From assembly GCA_964573105.1 (NCBI GenBank), contig CAZNIS010000009.1, positions 62,001 through 126,000 on the forward strand: DNA of 64,000 bases, given 5' to 3'. The position numbers and the translations under genes were made by a program. The notes under the pieces are model-generated. The model searched no databases. It was not told where the DNA came from and worked only from the letters and a program-made list of their open reading frames with translations. This stretch comes from CAKZSB01 sp964573105 (GTDB lineage Bacteria > Pseudomonadota > Gammaproteobacteria > Granulosicoccales > Granulosicoccaceae). How positions within the stretch are numbered: position 1 is the first letter of the stretch; every line of letters begins with the position of its first letter. Positions 17,199 through 25,592 of this stretch are shown in pieces.

Positions 17199-18371
17199 AT
17201 GAGCGACAAAACCGAAACCGAATTTATCGATAGCGACGCAGCGCTGGCGCCGTTGTGCGCTCAACTGGCGCACTACGACTGGCTCGCGATCGACACAGAG
17301 TTTCTGCGCGAGCGCACCTACCGCCCGGAACTCGCACTGATCCAGATCGCGACCACCGACCGCGTGGCCATCGTCGATCCACTCGCGCTGGAATCACTCG
17401 AGCCATTGCTCGACCTGCTGTATAACCCGGCCATCACCAAGGTGCTGCACGCCGCCGGACAAGATCTGGAAATTTTCTACTGGATGCGCGGCGAGGTGCC
17501 GCACAATCTTTTCGACACACAGGTCGCAGCGCCACTGCTGGGTTATCAGGAACAGCTTGGCTATGGCAATCTGATGCGCGAAGTGCTGGGTGTCGAGCTT
17601 GCCAAAAGCCACGCGCGAGCCGACTGGATGCGCCGCCCGTTGCCGACCAAACAATTGCAGTACGCCGCAGATGACGTCATCTATCTCGCCAAAGCCTATC
17701 CAAAGATGCGCGATAAGCTCAAATCGCTCGGTCGGCTAGACTGGCTCGATGCCGAATGGCGAGACATGACCGACCCCGAGCGCTACGAGAAACCGGCACA
17801 GCTGATGTGGAAGCGCGTCAAGCAGATCAACAATCTCAAAGGGGCGCGACTGGCCGTGGCCCAGCAGCTGGCCGCCTGGCGGGAAGAGACAGCCAGAGAG
17901 GCAAACACACCGCGCAACTGGCTGCTCAAGGATCCGTTGATTCTCGATCTTGCGCGGCAGATGCCGGACGATATCGACGAACTCAAGCATGTGCGCGGGC
18001 TGTCTGCTGGCACCATCCGTCAACACGGCAAGGCGATCATCGCACTGATCGCAGACGCCAAAAATGACAAACCCCAGCCGCTCGCTACCCCGATCCGCAA
18101 AGGCGGCCTGACGGTCGAGCAGGACGCCGCTGCCGATGTGCTCGAAGCCGTGTCGAAACTGCATGCCGCGAAGCTTGCGATCAATGCGGCAGTATTGGCA
18201 CCGCGCAGGTCGATCGAAGATCTGATTCGCGGCCAGCACGACACCACGGTGATGCAGGGCTGGCGGCAGGAGCTGATCGGCGCGCCCTTGCTGCGCGTGC
18301 TGCAGGGGGACACGGGCGTGGCTGTTGTCGATGGAGAGCTTCAGATCCAGCAGCGCACAGGCTCAGCCTGA
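17199..18371 (+). CDS. rnd: Ribonuclease D
   Basis: A 390-residue 3'-5' exoribonuclease for tRNA 3'-end trimming. The DEDD exonuclease signature is complete: DTEFLRER (first Asp/Glu), LHAAGQDLEIF (third acidic residue) and YAADDVIYL (DEDDy Tyr and Asp). HRDC-type helical domains follow; the first spans about 205-285 and includes ARELNxP-like NTPRNWLLKD. The frame allows a GTG at 17190, but ATG 17199 is preferred. The size agrees with E. coli RNase D (about 375). Confidence 0.95.
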   Translation: MSDKTETEFIDSDAALAPLCAQLAHYDWLAIDTEFLRERTYRPELALIQIATTDRVAIVDPLALESLEPLLDLLYNPAITKVLHAAGQDLEIFYWMRGEVPHNLFDTQVAAPLLGYQEQLGYGNLMREVLGVELAKSHARADWMRRPLPTKQLQYAADDVIYLAKAYPKMRDKLKSLGRLDWLDAEWRDMTDPERYEKPAQLMWKRVKQINNLKGARLAVAQQLAAWREETAREANTPRNWLLKDPLILDLARQMPDDIDELKHVRGLSAGTIRQHGKAIIALIADAKNDKPQPLATPIRKGGLTVEQDAAADVLEAVSKLHAAKLAINAAVLAPRRSIEDLIRGQHDTTVMQGWRQELIGAPLLRVLQGDTGVAVVDGELQIQQRTGSA

Positions 18372-18456
18372 AAGATCGGGCCGAGGCGGCATTTTGCTGT
18401 AAATGTTGCCCCTATCGAATACACTTGTCGGCCCCGCATCACCGTGTCCCGCACAC

Positions 18457-19530
18457 ATGACCACAAAACTCACCAATATCAACATCGTCTCGGAATCCGT
18501 GCTGGTCACGCCGCAGGAGCTGCGCACCGCACTGCCCCGCTCCGAGGTGGCCACGGCAACCGTCGACAACGCCCGAACCGTGGTCGAGAACATTCTCACG
18601 CGTCGCGATCACCGACTGCTGGTGGTCGCCGGCCCGTGCTCGATTCACGACATCGACGCGGCCCAAGAGTATGCACGGCGCCTGAAAGACCTGGCTGACA
18701 AACACGCCGAGCATCTGTACGTGGTGATGCGTGTTTATTTCGAGAAGCCACGCACCGCACTGGGCTGGAAAGGCTTTATCAACGATCCGGCACTGGATGA
18801 TTCATTCGACATCGATCGCGGTCTGCGCAAGGCGCGCGAATTGTTATTGTGGCTGGCCGAACTCGGGTTGCCTGCCGGTACCGAGGCGCTGGATCCCATC
18901 AGCCCGCAGTATTTGTCCGATCTGTTCGCCTGGACTGCAATCGGCGCGAGAACGTCGGAGTCACAAACCCATCGCGAGATGTCCAGCGGACTGTCGACGC
19001 CGGTCGGTTTTAAAAACGGCACCGACGGCAGTCTGGATATCGCGATCAATGCGATGAAGTCGGCTGCATCGCCGCATCGCTTTCTCGGTATCAACCTGCA
19101 CGGTCAGGTGACGCGGCTGGAGACGGCCGGTAATCAGTACGGTCATATCATTCTGCGCGGCGGCTCAGAGCCGAACTATGATTCGGTCAGTGTCGCACTG
19201 GCCGAGCAGGCACTGGACAAGGCTGGTTTATCCAGCAGTCTGATTGTCGATTGCAGTCACGCGAACTCGCACAAAGACTACTCGCTGCAGCCACTAGTGG
19301 CCGACAACGTCAGCAAACAGATTGCCGAGGGCAATCAGTCGATCATAGGCATCATGCTGGAGAGTCACCTGGGAGCCGGCAACCAAAAGCTGGGCAAGGA
19401 TCCATCGGCACTGGAGTACGGCGTATCGATTACCGATGGCTGCATCGACTGGGAGACGACCGAACAATTATTCGATGCGATGGCAAACCAGCTGGCCGAA
19501 CCGCTGCGCACCCGTATCAGTGAAGGCTAG
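18457..19530 (+). CDS. 3-deoxy-7-phosphoheptulonate (DAHP) synthase, class I
   Basis: A 357-residue enzyme that condenses phosphoenolpyruvate and erythrose 4-phosphate in the first step of the shikimate pathway. The class I-alpha motifs are present: VVAGPCSIHD, MRVYFEKPRTALGWKG, AIGARTSESQ, VGFKNGTDGS, IILRGG and IVDCSHANS. ATG 18457 is chosen; the open frame extends 54 bases further, but the added residues are not family-like. The feedback type (Phe, Tyr or Trp sensitive; aroG/aroF/aroH) cannot be decided by eye, so no symbol is given. Confidence 0.95.
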   Translation: MTTKLTNINIVSESVLVTPQELRTALPRSEVATATVDNARTVVENILTRRDHRLLVVAGPCSIHDIDAAQEYARRLKDLADKHAEHLYVVMRVYFEKPRTALGWKGFINDPALDDSFDIDRGLRKARELLLWLAELGLPAGTEALDPISPQYLSDLFAWTAIGARTSESQTHREMSSGLSTPVGFKNGTDGSLDIAINAMKSAASPHRFLGINLHGQVTRLETAGNQYGHIILRGGSEPNYDSVSVALAEQALDKAGLSSSLIVDCSHANSHKDYSLQPLVADNVSKQIAEGNQSIIGIMLESHLGAGNQKLGKDPSALEYGVSITDGCIDWETTEQLFDAMANQLAEPLRTRISEG

Positions 19531-19569
19531 ATCAGTGGATTGGGGGCGAGCAAGACTCGGCAGAGCACG

Positions 19570-20127
19570 ATGAGCAGAGCACAGAATCGCTACTTCGACG
19601 ACTACATCAAGTCCCGTGTGCGCACCATCCCGGACTGGCCGGTCGATGGCGTGCAGTTTCGCGATATCACACCGCTGATGCAGAACCCGGCCACCTTCAG
19701 GCGGCTGGTCGACTGCTTCGTGCACCGCTACTACGATCACGACATAGACGTGCTGGCCTGCATCGACGCGCGCGGCTTCATCATTGGTGGTGCCCTGGCC
19801 TACGAACTCAGCACCAGTCTGGTACCGATTCGCAAGCGCGGCAAACTGCCATTCGATACGGTCAGCGAATCCTATGAGCTGGAGTACGGCAAAGCCGAAG
19901 TCGAGCTGCACAAGGATGCCATTGCGCCTGGCCAGAAAGTATTGTTGCTCGACGACCTGATCGCCACCGGCGGCACCATGCTGGCCGCCGCCTCGCTGAT
20001 CGGAAAGCTTGGTGGCGAGCTGACCGAGGCCGCAGCCATCATCGACCTGCCCGATCTCGGTGGCTCGGCCCGACTGCGCGAGTCGGGCTACGAGGTTTTC
20101 AGTATCTGTTCGTTCGACGGCGAGTAG
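19570..20127 (+). CDS. apt: Adenine phosphoribosyltransferase
   Basis: A 185-residue purine-salvage enzyme converting adenine and PRPP to AMP. The PRPP-binding loop VLLLDDLIATGGTM (about 120-135) and the upstream IDARGFIIGGALA and RKRGKLP segments are diagnostic for Apt. The start is ATG 19570 (MSRAQNRY); the frame opens 30 bases earlier. The length is standard. It is 39 bases after DAHP synthase on the same strand and converges on a small exported protein, with a GC-rich hairpin GCCGC-GCTA-GCGGC at 20142-20155 between them. Confidence 0.96.
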   Translation: MSRAQNRYFDDYIKSRVRTIPDWPVDGVQFRDITPLMQNPATFRRLVDCFVHRYYDHDIDVLACIDARGFIIGGALAYELSTSLVPIRKRGKLPFDTVSESYELEYGKAEVELHKDAIAPGQKVLLLDDLIATGGTMLAAASLIGKLGGELTEAAAIIDLPDLGGSARLRESGYEVFSICSFDGE

Positions 20128-20147
20128 TCTCGCCGTCTACTGCCGCG

Positions 20148-20441
20148 CTAGCGGCTGGCGACCTTGATCACCGTGTGCAGTACGATGTCGTACTCGAAGT
20201 AGACTTCAAAGCCAGCATATTCCCAGCTTGAGATCGGCGGATTGCCGACCGCAGCGTGGCGGTGAACGGGCTCGCCGTATTTGGCCAGCACGTCCTTGCG
20301 ATGCAGGCCGGACCGGGGCACTGCCGCAGATTGAGTGACCGACAGGCTGCCTTCGTGATGGCGAATGATTTCAGCATTGAGCGGTGTGTAGGCCGACAGC
20401 ATCAGTGCAGCGGCGACAATCGGGGTTGCTACGAGTTTCAT
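20148..20441 (-). CDS. Small exported protein, BamE/SmpA-like C-terminal motif
   Basis: A 97-residue protein with a clear Sec signal peptide (KLVATPIVAAALMLSAYTPLNA, cleavage near residue 23). The mature part contains RKDVLAKYGEPVHRHAAVG and then EYAGFEVYFEYDIVLHTVI. This resembles the 'G-x-P...W-x-Y...v-f' pattern of small SmpA/OmlA-type or DUF2845-like proteins, but it is too short for a firm call. No lipobox Cys is seen. It is probably periplasmic. It is divergent from a coiled-coil membrane protein across a region rich in inverted repeats. Confidence 0.7.
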   Translation of the reverse strand: MKLVATPIVAAALMLSAYTPLNAEIIRHHEGSLSVTQSAAVPRSGLHRKDVLAKYGEPVHRHAAVGNPPISSWEYAGFEVYFEYDIVLHTVIKVASR

Positions 20442-20470
20442 TGTTATTCTTCTCCGTGGACCGTAACAAG

Positions 20471-20523
20471 ATCGTCCGTCAAAATTCTTTCTTTAGACAA
20501 CAAATTGACGTCAAACGGACGAT
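20471..20523. promoter_or_regulatory. Nested inverted repeats in divergent promoter region
   Basis: A 9-base perfect inverted repeat, ATCGTCCGT (20471-20479) and ACGGACGAT (20515-20523), encloses a perfect 10-base palindrome TTGACGTCAA (20505-20514). The block lies between two divergent genes (starts at 20441 minus and 20604 plus). It could be an operator or a looping site; the regulator is unknown. Confidence 0.4.
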
Positions 20524-20603
20524 ATGACCGTTTTGTCGTTTGTCCTGGCAACCGTGCCGCCGTAATCTGCAGACGACTTCTCAAACCCCTCTGGAGTCAG
20601 CGC

Positions 20604-21185
20604 ATGCTGAGATTTTTCGCCGGAATCCTGCTGGCGCAACTGGCGGCGGTACTGCTGTCTGCGGTATTGCTGGATCCGTTCACCGTCGAAAACGTGCTGA
20701 TCTTTCTGTTTCCGGTGTCGATCATCTCGGTGATCTTCATGTTCTGGTTTCGCTCGATTGCCGCACAGCTGGCCGAACAGCGCATTGCGAACTTGTCTGC
20801 GCAATTTGCTCGCGAGCGCGAGAATCTGAATCTCAACGCCGAGCGCGCGAAAACCCGGCTGGTGCGACAAACCCAGAAGGAGATCGCCACCGAGACGCGC
20901 AAAGCGCGCAACCGGGCCAATCTCAAGGTGGGGGTTGCGGTCGCAGTGGCCGGTGGTTTCGGCATGATCATGCTATTCAGCCAGATGGTGACACTCGGCC
21001 TGCTCACGCTGACGACAGCCGGTGGCGCAATGGGCGGCTATCTGGCCCGGGCGCGACGCGACACTGCCGCCCTGCCCAACCAGGACTACAAACTGATCGA
21101 ATCGATCGACGACGAATCCGCCAGCACAGCGGCAGAATCAGCCAAGCCAACGCTGGTCGACCTCAAGCCCGAAACAGGCCGCTGA
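20604..21185 (+). CDS. Membrane protein with coiled-coil, unrecognised
   Basis: A 193-residue protein with two N-terminal membrane helices (about 3-24 and 29-48) followed by a long charged coiled-coil (about 50-110: AEQRIANLSAQFARERENLN...). Another hydrophobic pair follows at about 113-150 (VGVAVAVAGGFGMIMLFSQMVTLG / LTTAGGAMGGYLARARR) and then an acidic tail. ATG 20604 is chosen because GGAG lies 8 bases upstream; the frame is open further back but is not protein-like there. The 3' end overlaps the convergent Nmad3-type gene by 23 bases. No family is recognised. Confidence 0.7.
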   Translation: MLRFFAGILLAQLAAVLLSAVLLDPFTVENVLIFLFPVSIISVIFMFWFRSIAAQLAEQRIANLSAQFARERENLNLNAERAKTRLVRQTQKEIATETRKARNRANLKVGVAVAVAGGFGMIMLFSQMVTLGLLTLTTAGGAMGGYLARARRDTAALPNQDYKLIESIDDESASTAAESAKPTLVDLKPETGR

Positions 21186-21990
21186 TCCAGTCGTGCGCCT
21201 CGGGGAAATGATCGAGGTCCAGCACGAATTCCTGACCACGCGCCGCCGTTCGCAGCCGCACACCGGCCCTTTCGGGTGACCAGCGATCCACATCTGTGTG
21301 GTAACTCAGGGCGCTGCGTCGATCGCGCGGATCAAACCAGCCGGGCAATTGCCAGATTGAGCGGGTGCAGCCTGGTGCGGTCAGCACACGATCGGACCGC
21401 AGACAATCAAACACGCCGGCAGCCGCGTGACCGGGCGCCCAGCGCAGTGGCTCACGCGTAACCGTGTAGAGACTGTTACCCACACCGAACGAGCCATGAA
21501 AGTGCGGATGATACTGCGCCCAGGCGGCCTGCAATTGTGCCGCAGGGGTGATCGCGCCCACCTGCAACCAGCCAAAGATCAGATGGATATCAGGCGCATC
21601 GGCGACGTAGTACCAGCGCCTGCCGAGACGCTGCACTTGTCTGAACCAGCCAAAGAACAGAAATAAATCGCCGGGCTGCACGCCCTGCAACTGCAAATGG
21701 CGCTGCGCGGCCCCGTGTTGACCAAAGATCCCGCGCCAGCCCGGCGCACGAGGCAAGGTATCTGCGGCCAGATCAGGGTCCATGTGCACCCGAGTGCTGC
21801 CGACAACGCGCCCGCGGCTGAGGTTGTGAACAATCTTCGAGGCGTCTTGCGGGTTATTCAAGTCGCGATACCGCAGCGGCGAGCGTGGATCGGGGATCGG
21901 CACCGACCAGATACTGCCGTCCGGAAAAATCGGGCTTGCAAATCCGCCGGCGCTGCTGTCGACGCCCTTGCGGCTCAGTATCAATCGCAA
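21163..21990 (-). CDS. Nmad3-type (nucleotide modification-associated domain 3) protein
   Basis: A protein of about 275 residues. From memory of the Nmad3 family, the N-terminal RLILSRKGVDSSAGGFASP, the PIFPDGSIWSVPIPDP segment, the acidic HMDPDL motif and the later PGDLFLFFGWFRQV are characteristic, and their order fits. Nmad domains were defined by association with phage and bacterial DNA-modification genes; the biochemical role is not established. The start is unclear: no ATG exists, so GTG 22023, TTG 21990 and TTG 21984 compete. TTG 21990 gives the family-like MRLILSRKG. It overlaps the end of the AlkA-like glycosylase gene, which argues for coupled translation and a shared function on modified bases. 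Confidence 0.75.
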   Translation of the reverse strand: MRLILSRKGVDSSAGGFASPIFPDGSIWSVPIPDPRSPLRYRDLNNPQDASKIVHNLSRGRVVGSTRVHMDPDLAADTLPRAPGWRGIFGQHGAAQRHLQLQGVQPGDLFLFFGWFRQVQRLGRRWYYVADAPDIHLIFGWLQVGAITPAAQLQAAWAQYHPHFHGSFGVGNSLYTVTREPLRWAPGHAAAGVFDCLRSDRVLTAPGCTRSIWQLPGWFDPRDRRSALSYHTDVDRWSPERAGVRLRTAARGQEFVLDLDHFPEAHDWISGLFRA

Positions 21991-22649
21991 GCGGACCAGT
22001 CCACGCTGTCGGTGGCGCGCCACAGATACCAGCTCGCCACCGATCGGTGAGGGCTCCAGACTTCTCCTGCACGGGCCAGCTGTTTAGCTGGTAACAGCTC
22101 GTCCAGCCCGTAGGCAAGCGCATGCCCCTTGCGAATACCAAGATCAGTTGACGGCAGTACATCGGCGCGCTGCAAATTGAAAATCATCAGCACTTCGACA
22201 CTCCAGCGCCCGATGCCGCGCACCGTGGTCAGCAGTTTGATCAGTGCCTCGTCATCGAGCCTGCCGAGCTTACGATCATCGGGAATGCTGCCATTGAGCA
22301 TTTTCTCGCTCAGATCCATAGCCGATGCGACTTTGGCACGACTAAAGCCGATGTCTCGCAGTGGCTGCTCGCCGAGATCCATAATCGACTGCGGCGTCAC
22401 ACCGCCCGGGCAGGCCTGCAGCAGTCTTTCATGAATGGCATTGGCCGATTGCGTGGATAACATCTGGTACACAATCGCACGCACCAGCGACTGATACACC
22501 GTGCGTTGACGCTCACTGCGCACCCGTGTCGGCCCCACCCGCTCAATCAGACGCGCCATCTGCGGGTCGACATCGCTCAAATAAGCCTGGCCCTGCTTGA
22601 GCGAGAGTTTGGTGATTGTCGACGCAGTTTTGCCGGCTCGTTTTTGCAT
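21981..22649 (-). CDS. DNA-3-methyladenine glycosylase II family (HhH-GPD, AlkA-like)
   Basis: A 222-residue base-excision glycosylase. The helix-hairpin-helix LLTTVRGIGRWSVEVLM and the catalytic Asp in VLPSTDLGIRKG form the HhH-GPD signature of AlkA-type enzymes that remove alkylated purines. The N-terminal AlkA domain of about 90 residues seen in E. coli is absent, so it resembles the compact AlkA/Mag1 type. ATG 22649 is taken; the frame starts with TTG at 22670. The Nmad3-type gene follows with overlap, an uncommon partner. The region upstream faces divergent cmoA, whose start lies 100 bases away. Confidence 0.9.
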   Translation of the reverse strand: MQKRAGKTASTITKLSLKQGQAYLSDVDPQMARLIERVGPTRVRSERQRTVYQSLVRAIVYQMLSTQSANAIHERLLQACPGGVTPQSIMDLGEQPLRDIGFSRAKVASAMDLSEKMLNGSIPDDRKLGRLDDEALIKLLTTVRGIGRWSVEVLMIFNLQRADVLPSTDLGIRKGHALAYGLDELLPAKQLARAGEVWSPHRSVASWYLWRATDSVDWSACD

Positions 22650-22749
22650 GGCCGATACGATAACCCGCAAACCCGGTTTGTGTGCTGCCGAACGCGCAGC
22701 GAGCGATTACAATCCCGTGTTTCTCTTTAACGTTCGAGAGCGATGCCGC

Positions 22750-23478
22750 TTGCATAAAGACAATATCTTTGCAGAACCCCTGGCCGAGGTTGAACACTTT
22801 AACTTCGATGCGCGCGTGGCTGGCGTGTTCGACGACATGATCGAGCGCTCGGTGCCGGGCTATCGCGCCATTGTGTCGCAGACCGGCATGCTGACAGGCC
22901 GATTCGCCCAGCCCGACACCCATTGCTACGATCTGGGCTGCTCGCTGGGCGCCTCAACCTTTGCAATGCGAGCCGCACTCGCTAACACTCGCTGCAGGTT
23001 GATTGCTGTAGACAACTCCGAGGCTATGCTGGCGCGCATGCGCGAGCGTCTGGCTGAGCAGCCAATCGCGCAGCCAGAGGTAGAAATTGTCAACGCCGAC
23101 ATCGCCACCCTGGCGCTACAGCCGTGCAGCGTTGCAGTGCTCAATTTCACCCTGCAATTCATCGCCCGAGCGCATCGAGCGGATTTCATCGCGCGACTGG
23201 GTACCGCCATGCTGCCTGGCGGCGCGTTGGTGTTGTCAGAGAAGATTCGCTACGAAGACCCTGCCCAGCATGAATTGCACATTCAGATGCACGAACAATT
23301 CAAGCGCAGCAACGGCTACAGCGAACTTGAAATCAGCCAAAAGCGCGAGGCACTGGAGGAAGTGATGGTGCCCGAGTCTTTGACCACCCACCGCGAACGA
23401 CTGTTGAATGCCGGCTTTCGCAGTGTTGAAGTCTGGTTCCAGTATTACAACTTCATGTCGCTGGTCGCGCTGAAATGA
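22750..23478 (+). CDS. cmoA: Carboxy-S-adenosyl-L-methionine synthase
   Basis: A 242-residue SAM-dependent enzyme that uses prephenate to convert SAM to carboxy-SAM for cmo5U tRNA wobble modification. Diagnostic segments are DDMIERSVPGYRAI, YDLGCSLGASTFAMR, VDNSEAMLARM, VLNFTLQFI and GYSELEISQKREALE. No ATG fits the family start. TTG at 22750 (then HKDNIFAEPLAEV) gives the expected length, and a GAGAG lies 9 bases upstream. The frame is open back to 22597, but that part overlaps the divergent glycosylase and is not family-like. It overlaps cmoB by 4 bases (ATGA). Confidence 0.95.
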   Translation: MHKDNIFAEPLAEVEHFNFDARVAGVFDDMIERSVPGYRAIVSQTGMLTGRFAQPDTHCYDLGCSLGASTFAMRAALANTRCRLIAVDNSEAMLARMRERLAEQPIAQPEVEIVNADIATLALQPCSVAVLNFTLQFIARAHRADFIARLGTAMLPGGALVLSEKIRYEDPAQHELHIQMHEQFKRSNGYSELEISQKREALEEVMVPESLTTHRERLLNAGFRSVEVWFQYYNFMSLVALK

Positions 23479-24452
23479 GCCTGCTGGATGACTTTCTGAG
23501 CGGGCCACACACGCCCGAGCTGCGCGAGTGGCTGGATGTCATCGGTCCGCTTGCAGTGAGCAAACTGGAAGCCAGCGGGCACGGCGACTACCCGCGCTGG
23601 CGCGACGCGTTGCAGCAGTTGCCGCAATTGCCTGTCGCCTGCACGCAACTAAACAATGATGCGGTCGGCTGCCGCAGCGAATCTGCCTTAAACGCCGACC
23701 AGCACCAGCAACTTGAGCGCGCGCTCCGGCAACTGAGCCCGTGGCGCAAGGGCCCCTTCAATCTTTTCGGCGTTCACATCGACGCCGAGTGGCGATCGGA
23801 TCGCAAGTGGCACCGCGTACTGCCCCACCTGCACACTCTGTCTGGCCGACAGGTGCTGGATGTCGGCTGCGGCAATGGCTATTACGCCATGCGCATGCTT
23901 GGCGCCGGGGCTGCCAGCGTCGTCGGGCTGGATCCGGGACTGCTGTTCAATTTGCAGTTTCACGCCATCAATCATTACTGCCAGCAATACCAAGCGGCCG
24001 TGCTGCCGCTGCCCGGCGAAATACTTGGGGAACAGCCGTTCGAGTTCGACACGGTTTTCTCGATGGGTGTGCTCTACCACCGGCGCGACCCACAGGCGCA
24101 TCTGCAGACGCTGTATCACTGCCTGCGGCCCGGTGGACAGCTGGTGCTGGAGACGCTGGTGATCGACGATCCCGCTGCCACATTCATCAACGGCGAGCGC
24201 TACGCCAACATGCGCAACGTGTGGTATCTGGAGAGCACATCCAATCTGCTGGATCTGGTTGCCGCCTGCGGCTTCACAGACGCCCGCTGCGTCGATTTTC
24301 ACCACACCGACAGCAGCGAGCAACGACAGACTGAATGGATGACATTTCATTCTCTGGCGCATGCGCTGGACCCTGCCGATCCGACTCGCACCATCGAGGG
24401 CCACCCGTCGCCCAGGCGCGTGATTGTGACCGCCATCAAAACCGATTCGTAA
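23475..24452 (+). CDS. cmoB: tRNA U34 carboxymethyltransferase
   Basis: A 325-residue methyltransferase-fold enzyme that transfers the carboxymethyl group of carboxy-SAM to 5-hydroxyuridine-34 of tRNA. Recognisable CmoB segments are WRKGPFNLFGVHIDAEWRSD, DVGCGNGYYAMRM, VGLDPGLLFNLQF, FSMGVLYHRRDP and RYANMRNVWYLES. The length matches E. coli CmoB (323). The 4-base overlap with cmoA fixes the ATG start and indicates coupled translation of the two pathway enzymes. Confidence 0.97.
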   Translation: MSLLDDFLSGPHTPELREWLDVIGPLAVSKLEASGHGDYPRWRDALQQLPQLPVACTQLNNDAVGCRSESALNADQHQQLERALRQLSPWRKGPFNLFGVHIDAEWRSDRKWHRVLPHLHTLSGRQVLDVGCGNGYYAMRMLGAGAASVVGLDPGLLFNLQFHAINHYCQQYQAAVLPLPGEILGEQPFEFDTVFSMGVLYHRRDPQAHLQTLYHCLRPGGQLVLETLVIDDPAATFINGERYANMRNVWYLESTSNLLDLVAACGFTDARCVDFHHTDSSEQRQTEWMTFHSLAHALDPADPTRTIEGHPSPRRVIVTAIKTDS

Positions 24453-24602
24453 GGGTTGGAACAATAATTGACCGTGTTCACAAATGGCTGTGCACTCTCT
24501 TTTTGCCTGTGTAATAATCCGCCGCCTGCAAACGGCCTGTACGGGCCGGGACACGGAAAATCGCGCTGCCGCTAGCGCGCCACCGGGCAATTCCCAGTAC
24601 TC

Positions 24603-25586
24603 ATGAACTTTGCATGCAACTCAACAACCTTTCGCCAGGGTGGTGTTTGGGAGACGCAGGCCGGCAAACCCGCCGACGGCACCAAACGCCGCGTCGAGAA
24701 CCAGGAGTTTGTGTTCTACGAGGGTTACTGGATTCGTTACTACGAACCCCCTGAAGACACCCTCGAAGCGCGCAAACGACTCATCGAATCCCTGACCCGC
24801 CGTACTTTTCACCACACTGAGCCCGGCATCAACACCCCCGGCAAGGCGCTGGACACGGCAAGGCTTCACTACGAGCGCGAGACCGATCCGCGCAAGAAAA
24901 GGGTCAACGCAGCGATGTTGGCAGGCGCCCTGTTTAATCGGGCGACCGACATCTTCAATGCAATTGTCGACCTCAACGCCAAGGGTGTGACCATCGATCG
25001 CAGCAATGAACTCATGCGTCAGTGCGGTCACTGCTTCAAAGAGGCACTCGATCTGGGCAAACAGGTCAAGCACTACAGCGGACAGGAGGGGATAGACGAA
25101 CTGTGGGGCGAGCCGTTTCGCGCTTTCACCGCGCCGATCCAGCAGTTCTACCGCTCGCGCTATATCAAAGTGGCGCAGGCGATGCGCAATATCGACTGTA
25201 TCGCTGATCACATCAAATGCGCGTTTGCCCCGTCTCCGGCATTTGCCGAGCTCGACTGGTACGTCGACCACTTCGCCACCGCGGCGAAATACGAGTGCGA
25301 AACCATGCGCAGCGACGCGACCAACAACTTCGTCATTTGGCCCCAGTTCGTGTCCGCTGGCGAGCTAATGGAAGAATTTCGCAGCAATTCGCGCAACGAC
25401 GCCATCACCCCCGGCTATCTGCTCGAACATGGCGAGGCGCTGATTATCGAGGGCAAGAAACTGATCGAATGGGTCGCGATGGCGCGCGTGCCGATGCCGG
25501 TCAGCACCCATACCTACCTGGAGAAATGCGACAGTTTTCGAGTCGCGCTGCAGCGCATACCGAAAGCGGCACAGAGTCGATTCTAG
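24603..25586 (+). CDS. Hypothetical protein, unrecognised, mostly helical
   Basis: A 327-residue soluble protein without signal peptide or membrane helix. It is rich in charged and aromatic residues, with many predicted helices (e.g. YERETDPRKKRVNAAMLAGA, DRSNELMRQCGHCFKEALDL, SRYIKVAQAMRNIDCIADH). It has several Cys residues but no paired CxxC. I recognise no family. The ATG at 24603 opens the frame; an upstream start is not available because of the intergenic sequence. It lies between cmoB and mnmD, with only 6 bases to mnmD, so it may be co-transcribed with tRNA-modification genes. Confidence 0.75.
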   Translation: MNFACNSTTFRQGGVWETQAGKPADGTKRRVENQEFVFYEGYWIRYYEPPEDTLEARKRLIESLTRRTFHHTEPGINTPGKALDTARLHYERETDPRKKRVNAAMLAGALFNRATDIFNAIVDLNAKGVTIDRSNELMRQCGHCFKEALDLGKQVKHYSGQEGIDELWGEPFRAFTAPIQQFYRSRYIKVAQAMRNIDCIADHIKCAFAPSPAFAELDWYVDHFATAAKYECETMRSDATNNFVIWPQFVSAGELMEEFRSNSRNDAITPGYLLEHGEALIIEGKKLIEWVAMARVPMPVSTHTYLEKCDSFRVALQRIPKAAQSRF

Positions 25587-25592
25587 CGACAA

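Noticed and set aside
23688..24590. 300-codon antisense frame over cmoB
   Set aside because: cmoB is unambiguous on the plus strand. The antisense frame is explained by codon bias.
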